From JANXQG01 sp963709175 (GTDB lineage Bacteria; Planctomycetota; Planctomycetia; Pirellulales; Thermoguttaceae): a stretch of 64,000 nt of DNA. The stretch spans positions 434,001 to 498,000 of the forward strand of contig CAVPVK010000003.1 of NCBI GenBank assembly GCA_963709175.1, in the 5' to 3' direction. The position numbers and the translations under genes are program-made. The notes beneath the pieces are model-generated. The model was given only the letters and a program-made list of their open reading frames with translations, ran no database searches and was not told the DNA's origin. Of the stretch, positions 59,312 to 64,000 are shown piece by piece; position 1 is the first letter of the stretch, and each line of letters starts with the position of its first letter.

Positions 59312-61106
59312 TCAATGACTTGAAAAGTGAAAATTCTCCCAAACAGGAGTGCGGGCCCAGCCGCCAAGCCCGATCTTGCCGCGGTGCAGACTGAAGGTTT
59401 CAGAGACGTCCAGAATCGTGCCTGCGGGCTGCGAAGCCCTGTCTGTTGGCGAGGCAAATGGCAGTTCGCGGATGAACTTCAACGTGCCCGAACGACTCGC
59501 CTCGATCCGCCAGTGTTGCAGCGGGCTGCCGTTGCCGAGGTTTTGGATAGCCGCCGACGGTCCTACCTGGGTGGTCGCGCCATCGATCCGCTTTTCGAAC
59601 TTGCACGTCTTCTCACCAAAGTTCAGCCGATACCAATGGTCGTTGTCCTGATAGAAGAAATAGACATAGAAGTTCCCTTCCTGCCCCAGGGCGCTCACAT
59701 CGACGTCGATCGTCACGTCCTGGCCGTGGTCGGAGTCGTTGTTCAAGGTCACATGCTCCGGCCTGAAATCACCGCCCCTCATCCTCAGGTCGCTCGATTG
59801 GTAGTAGGTATATAGCGGCAGGTCGCTGGGGTTCACCAGGTTCACTTCTGTCCAGCCGCTGTAGATCCAGACGTAGGCGTAGATCGAGTCGCCGACAGAA
59901 TTAAAGGCCTTCACGCGATAGGAGGTATTGGCCGTGGCGGAAAGGCCCGTATCGGAATAATGGGTGACCTTGGCGCCCACGGTCGCGATCTGCGTGTAGA
60001 CGCCGTCGATCTTTCGCTCGATGCGGAAACCGCTTTCGTTATAGGCGTTGTCCGTCCACTGCAGGTCCACCCGGTTGCCGCCAACGACCGTGGCGCACAG
60101 GTTGGACGGCTCGCCCGGCCGGCTCGGCGAGCCGTTATTGGGCGGCAACATGATAAGCGGCATCGATGCTCGCCCGCACGGGGGTTCTGGCTTTCTCCAG
60201 TAGATATCCCTGGCCGTGGTCGCTCGACGGACCATCTTCGGTCGTCCACCAGTTGCTGCCAGCCTTGTCGGCATGGTTGCGGCCGTGAGTCACTTGCCCC
60301 CATAAACCCTGATTGCCGCGAACCGCATAATAGATCGCAATCTGACCCCACGAAGGGTAGGGATACTGCTTCTTGATGTCTACGTAAACGCGGCGAATCG
60401 GGTTGTCCTTCGGAGTCTCCGGCAACCGCCCGCAGGTATAGATGGCCTGCCCGACGTCGAAGGGCACGTACATGACGGGCGCAGGCCATTGATTCACAAC
60501 AACGTAGGTAGCGTCAGGTATAACCCTGAAGTTGAACTCGTCTCCCTTGGGGAAGCAGCCGCCGGCGCAGGACCAAAGCTTCACTTTCTTCCGGACCAGG
60601 TCCATGCCGTTCAGGGGACTGTACTGATCCGGCCCGGACTGCAGCAGGGCTTTCAGGTTGTTCAGATAACCGGTCGTGACGATGGACACGCTGTGATCGG
60701 GCTGTGACGCCAGAATCTTTCGGTAAAGATTCGCGGCCAGTGGGCAGTCCTTTGCCGACTTCAGCTGATGGGGGAATTCGGCAGCGATCTGACCCGCGTA
60801 TTCCCCGACTCCGCCGATATCGGGCGGCACTCCGATGGGGATGCCGGGCTTGCCGTAGTAGGTATTGATCGCATCCATGCACAGCGGCGTCCCACCGTTG
60901 CGGGAAGAGACCATCATGGCAAGGATCTTGCATTCGCCCAAGCTGGCCAGCCCATGCAATGATGCAATGTCACCGACATCGTCATGATCGCTCGACATGT
61001 CCGAGTCGAAGATGATGTGCTCCATGCCGGCGGAGTCACGTGCCACACCGGCAAGTGCAAGGAGAAAGACGGTTGATAGGCTTATCGCACGCATGGTATC
61101 GATCAC
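59312..61106 (-). CDS. Exported nucleoside hydrolase-type enzyme with FN3 and LamG-like domains, frameshift
   Basis: A signal peptide (ISLSTVFLLALAGVARDSAG) precedes a nucleoside-hydrolase domain with HIIFDSDMSSDHDDVGDIA, the D-x-D...DD metal motif. About residue 315 a frameshift at 60159-60161 (one extra C) would stop the frame at VAAQ; corrected, it continues RASIDALIMLPPNNGSPSRP into a fibronectin type III domain (GNRVDLQWTDNAYNESGFRI) and a beta-sandwich end. GTG 61106 overlaps the stop of the preceding gene by 4 bases (GTGA), or ATG 61094 is used. About 597 residues. The domain order is a typical exported planctomycete carbohydrate/nucleoside enzyme. Confidence 0.78.
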
Positions 61107-62380
61107 TTTCTAATACAGTACAGCGACTCACCGTCGCGGACGAAGATGCGGCCGCCCGAAACGGCCGGCGAGGCCCCGATGTCCCAGCCGCCCACGTGGC
61201 CGCCGCCCAGGATTTCAAACTTCGGTCCCGCCTTGATCACGTAGCTCTTGCCGGCCCCGACAAAGTAGATCCGTCCGTCGGCAGTGGCCAGTGGGCTGGC
61301 GAGCGTGGAGACGTCCGCCAGCGACTCCGCGTAGACCTTTTCGCCGGTTGCCAGACGGCGGCAAGTAAGCTTGCCCGTCAAATTGAGCCGGTATACGTAG
61401 GCGCCGTCGGCGACGGCCGAACCCCACTGCCCTTTGACCTCGTGGATTTTCCACCTCACGTGCGTGGCCGTGACATCGCCCTGGCCGGTCGGATCGATGG
61501 CCACTGCCGCCCGGTCGTCGCCCAGGTCCGCATAGATCAAGCCGCCGCTGTAAAGGGGCGATGCGGCAAACCCATGGGCGGAAGTGCACCACCAGATGGG
61601 TCGGCCGTTGGCGGGGTCCAGGGACTGGAGGATCTGCGAAGCGAGGATGACCATCTGCGGCCTGCCGCGGACGTTGATCATCAGCGGCGTCGTATTGCAC
61701 TGGCCGCACTTGTCCTTGTCGCGATACTGCAGCCAGCGGGTTTCCCCGGTTCGCTTGTCCCATGCCTGGATCGTTCCGCCGCCGAGCTGTTCGAGCAGTA
61801 CGATCACCGTGTCCTGGTAGAGGACCATGCTCGCGCAGATTCCCGGATTGAGCACTTTGGGATCCTTGTTGAATCCGCCGGGCAGTTCGCGGTGCCAAAG
61901 CAGCTTTCCGTCGAAATCGACGGCGGCCGCCACCGCCGAACCGAACGTGGCGTAGACGGCCTTGCCGTCGGTGACGGGCGTGGGGGCCACATAGGCGCCC
62001 ATGTAGGCCCGCAGCTTCCCTGGGGCGACGCGGCACGTCCAGAGGATCTTGCCGTCGCTTGCACGGCAACAGACAAAGTGATGGTCGGGGATTCCCGCCT
62101 TCTCCTCAGCCGGTGTCTGCGTGGTCGTAGTGGTGACGAAGACGCGGTCGCCCCAAACGATGGGCGAGGAGTGTCCCGAGCCGGACAGCTTGGTCTTCCA
62201 GGCGACTCCTTGTCCCGTTTTGCCGTCCCAGGTCAATGGCAGGCCCGTTTCATCGGTGACGCCGCAACCGGTCGGGCCGCGCCAGCCCGGCCAATCGCCG
62301 GCCCACGCTGTGGCGGTCAATTCAAACCCAGCGCCAACTAGGGTCAGCGCCAACAATGCCCGCTGTGCGATTCGCCTCAT
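61103..62380 (-). CDS. Exported PQQ-like beta-propeller protein
   Basis: A 425-residue protein with signal peptide (LLALTLVGAGFELTATAWA) then GDWPGWRGPTGCGVTDETGLP, a start pattern frequent in planctomycete PQQ-like/BamB-like propellers. Repeated blade motifs include DGKILWTCRVAPGKL, DGKLLWHRELPGG and SLDPANGRPIWW. No cofactor ligand can be verified. It overlaps both neighbours by four bases (ATGA and GTGA), so the genes are translationally coupled. Likely a binding or assembly partner of the adjacent enzymes (inference). Confidence 0.82.
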   Translation of the reverse strand: MRRIAQRALLALTLVGAGFELTATAWAGDWPGWRGPTGCGVTDETGLPLTWDGKTGQGVAWKTKLSGSGHSSPIVWGDRVFVTTTTTQTPAEEKAGIPDHHFVCCRASDGKILWTCRVAPGKLRAYMGAYVAPTPVTDGKAVYATFGSAVAAAVDFDGKLLWHRELPGGFNKDPKVLNPGICASMVLYQDTVIVLLEQLGGGTIQAWDKRTGETRWLQYRDKDKCGQCNTTPLMINVRGRPQMVILASQILQSLDPANGRPIWWCTSAHGFAASPLYSGGLIYADLGDDRAAVAIDPTGQGDVTATHVRWKIHEVKGQWGSAVADGAYVYRLNLTGKLTCRRLATGEKVYAESLADVSTLASPLATADGRIYFVGAGKSYVIKAGPKFEILGGGHVGGWDIGASPAVSGGRIFVRDGESLYCIRK

Positions 62381-63669
62381 CGGTCCGCGACCTTCCCGGC
62401 GCTGGTAGTCCCGGCTTCAGCCGGAATCCCGCTTGGAGCAGCGCCGGAATTCCGGCTGAAGCCGGGACTACGAGCGCTGGGTCGGAAGGAAAGATACTGT
62501 GCCGGCAGGGCCTCGCGGAGGGCCGCTTCATTCTTGGCCGGATCGCCTCGATCGTAAATCGTGAAGTTGCTCGGCCCGTCGGTAAGCTTGAAGCGAAACA
62601 GCCCGTCGTCATCGACTTCCACGCGGCAGGGCCGCAGTTCGTTGGGCAGCGGCGCGTCGTCCGGCCGGACCTCCGCGGCGGGAAGGATGCGGTAGTGTCC
62701 GTCCGCCCGGCGGACCAGCTTTCGACCCGTGACTTGCAGCCAAATGGCCGTTTCCCAGACGTTGTGCGGCATGCGGGCGATTTTTTCCAGCGCGGCCGCC
62801 GACGGGGCCTCCTCCAGGACCCGCAAAAAGTCAACCCGCCGCGAGTTGGTCATGGCGTAGACCAGGTACGCCCGCAGGGCCGGACTCATGTGCTTGATGA
62901 ATTGCAGGTCCGGCAGCTTCCAAAAGCTGTTGTGCGCCTCGTAGGCGAAGCAGCCGTCCTTGGTGGCACAGGGATAGATGGCGATGGGCAGCTCGGAGCG
63001 GAGGAGGCGGACGATGGCGTGGCGATCGAGCGAAACGTTCCATTCCAGGTATTTGCCGGAGCACGTGCCCGCGGAAAGATGGATCCGCCGCACGCGGGCC
63101 CGCAACAGATCCGGCTGGCGGTTCAAGGCCACGGCCACGCTGCGGGCTGAGCCGAAAACCGTAATCTCGCAGGGCTGCGGTGAGCGTCGCAGCGTATCGA
63201 GCAGCAATTCCACGCCAAACTGCTGGAATGCCGGGGCGTCGAGCATCTTGTCGCCCGGCGATTTCATGGCCAGAAAGGGCGTCGTGCCGCAGGGGATATT
63301 GCGGCCGAAGATCGAGTTCAGTTGCAGGACGGGGATGAAGCCTGGGTCGCGCGGTCCCCCTTCCAGGTGAAACGAGTTCTCCGTGGCGTCGAGGACCACC
63401 GCCTTGAGATCGACCTCGGGAAGGGCGTAGGCCGCGATGAGATCGAAATTGTCGCCCGCGTCCTGCGGAGGATGGTACAGGTCCGTGGTATCGATCAGGG
63501 CGACTCGCGGTTTGCGCTGGCTATCCGTTTCCGCGGCAAACGCGCTCGCGTGGGGTTGGCCGGCGAACGCCACTCCCGCGCCGGCGGCGGCCAGCCCTTG
63601 CAAGAACCGGCGCCGTCCGTGTTGGGGGGAAGACTGGATTTTCTTTTCTTTAGGTTGGATGTCCGACAT
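62377..63669 (-). CDS. Exported nucleoside hydrolase-like protein (TAT), C-terminus in a repeat
   Basis: A TAT signal (GRRRFLQGLAAAGAGVAFA) precedes a nucleoside-hydrolase-like domain. The usual D-x-D...DD motif is replaced by ALIDTTDLYHPPQDAGDNFDL, and a later EWNVSLDRHAIVRLL keeps part of the late motif, so activity is uncertain. The last ~30 residues (SARSPGFSRNSGAAPSGIPA...) are the translation of a palindromic repeat element and are not family sequence. It is the first gene of the exported operon and overlaps the next by four bases. Confidence 0.72.
   Translation of the reverse strand: MSDIQPKEKKIQSSPQHGRRRFLQGLAAAGAGVAFAGQPHASAFAAETDSQRKPRVALIDTTDLYHPPQDAGDNFDLIAAYALPEVDLKAVVLDATENSFHLEGGPRDPGFIPVLQLNSIFGRNIPCGTTPFLAMKSPGDKMLDAPAFQQFGVELLLDTLRRSPQPCEITVFGSARSVAVALNRQPDLLRARVRRIHLSAGTCSGKYLEWNVSLDRHAIVRLLRSELPIAIYPCATKDGCFAYEAHNSFWKLPDLQFIKHMSPALRAYLVYAMTNSRRVDFLRVLEEAPSAAALEKIARMPHNVWETAIWLQVTGRKLVRRADGHYRILPAAEVRPDDAPLPNELRPCRVEVDDDGLFRFKLTDGPSNFTIYDRGDPAKNEAALREALPAQYLSFRPSARSPGFSRNSGAAPSGIPAEAGTTSAGKVADR
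62402..62474. repeat. REP-like palindrome inside the gene end
   Basis: Two near-identical inverted arms containing GTAGTCCCGGCTTCAGCCGG and its reverse complement CCGGCTGAAGCCGGGACTAC, with a ~20-base spacer. It falls inside the 3' end of the nucleoside-hydrolase-like gene and codes for its odd C-terminal tail. Typical of small dispersed palindromic elements. Confidence 0.75.
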
Positions 63670-63685
63670 TTGTGACGATACGCGA

Positions 63686-64000
63686 CCCCATCCCGGCTCG
63701 TCCGGGCGGTGAAGGAGGCTGAATGGCTAGGTCGAATGCGAACAGTTTGTGAAACCCCATCCCGGCTCGTCCGGGTGGTGAAGGAGGCTGGATGGCTAGG
63801 TCGAATGCAAAGGGTTCTTGAAACCCCATCCCGGCTCGTCCGGGTGGTGAAGGAGGCTGAATGGCTAGAACTCCGCCGCAGGTCATGGCACTTCAGCCTC
63901 CTTCACCACCCGGACGAGCCGGGATGGGGTCGTAATTAGGATTTGCCTTCCGTGCTAGCCGTTCAGCCTCCTTCACCACCCGGACGAGCCGGGATGGGGT
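63686..64000. repeat. Array of five palindromic repeat units
   Basis: Three direct copies (63686-63730, 63754-63799, 63823-63868) of a unit starting ACCCCATCCCGGCTCGTCCG and continuing GGTGGTGAAGGAGGCTGAAT, spaced 68-69 bases, then two inverted copies (63892-63930 and about 63955-64000). The last copy reaches the window edge, so the array may continue. The core CCCGGCTCGTCCGGG is an imperfect palindrome. The minus-strand open frame through it (63650-63886) is only repeat translation. Confidence 0.85.

Noticed and set aside
63650..63886. Minus-strand open frame of 78 residues through the repeat array
   Set aside because: It is only three translated copies of the repeat unit (QPPSPPGRAGMG), with no ribosome site or family.

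Overview
The window looks like a chromosomal segment of a Planctomycetota bacterium, probably of the Pirellulales type. The grounds are the high G+C, a Gfo/Idh oxidoreductase with a twin-arginine signal, a TIGR02996 repeat-companion domain fused to leucine-rich repeats, several secreted families I know mainly from planctomycetes, a lipid A-type acyltransferase, and flagellar genes scattered outside any large flagellar cluster. I see no rRNA, tRNA, insertion sequence, prophage or CRISPR array. The lineage is inferred from gene content.

Layout. 0-8 kb: HAD phosphatase, MotA/MotB stator, and a minus-strand run of Na+/solute symporter, small membrane protein and GlgC; then an HTH/periplasmic-binding-type regulator and a SpoIIAA-like protein. 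8.2-26.1 kb: the most unusual region. A minus-strand operon starts at a good sigma70-type promoter with an overlapping palindrome (26085-26131). It runs through an activase-type radical SAM protein, accessory proteins, a soluble FtsH-like AAA protease, a ~1115-aa protein, a MoxR ATPase and a vWA-like partner, then continues with almost no gaps into STM4013, STM4012 and STM4011. STM4015 and STM4014 follow beyond an opposed leucine-rich-repeat gene. 26-40 kb: Gfo/Idh oxidoreductase, acyltransferase, CarB, a very long FliD with FliS, an ACT protein, secreted proteins and a MATE transporter. 41-53 kb: secreted planctomycete proteins, IlvB, HemD, a MetE-core enzyme, RseP and Dxr. 52.9-55.8 kb: an HD-GYP, PilZ and AAA-ATPase operon. 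56-64 kb: a TPR protein, then a minus-strand operon of four exported proteins (two nucleoside-hydrolase-type enzymes, a PQQ-like propeller, an SGNH hydrolase), and palindromic repeats at the edge.

How the genes may work together. The 8-26 kb block joins what resembles an FtsH-vWA-MoxR ternary (proposed conflict or stress) system to the uncharacterised STM4011-STM4015 family set. One polarity therefore carries three radical SAM enzymes, a phosphatase/sulfatase-fold hydrolase, an ATP-grasp-like protein, a chaperone-type ATPase and a protease. This suggests a make-or-modify and then remodel-or-degrade circuit, but its substrate is not visible.

Quality caveat. At least thirteen single-base frameshifts interrupt otherwise well conserved genes, including CarB and RseP. 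Most are consistent with one missing base in a short G or C run, so I treat them as probable sequencing or assembly errors and annotate those genes at their reconstructed full extents.
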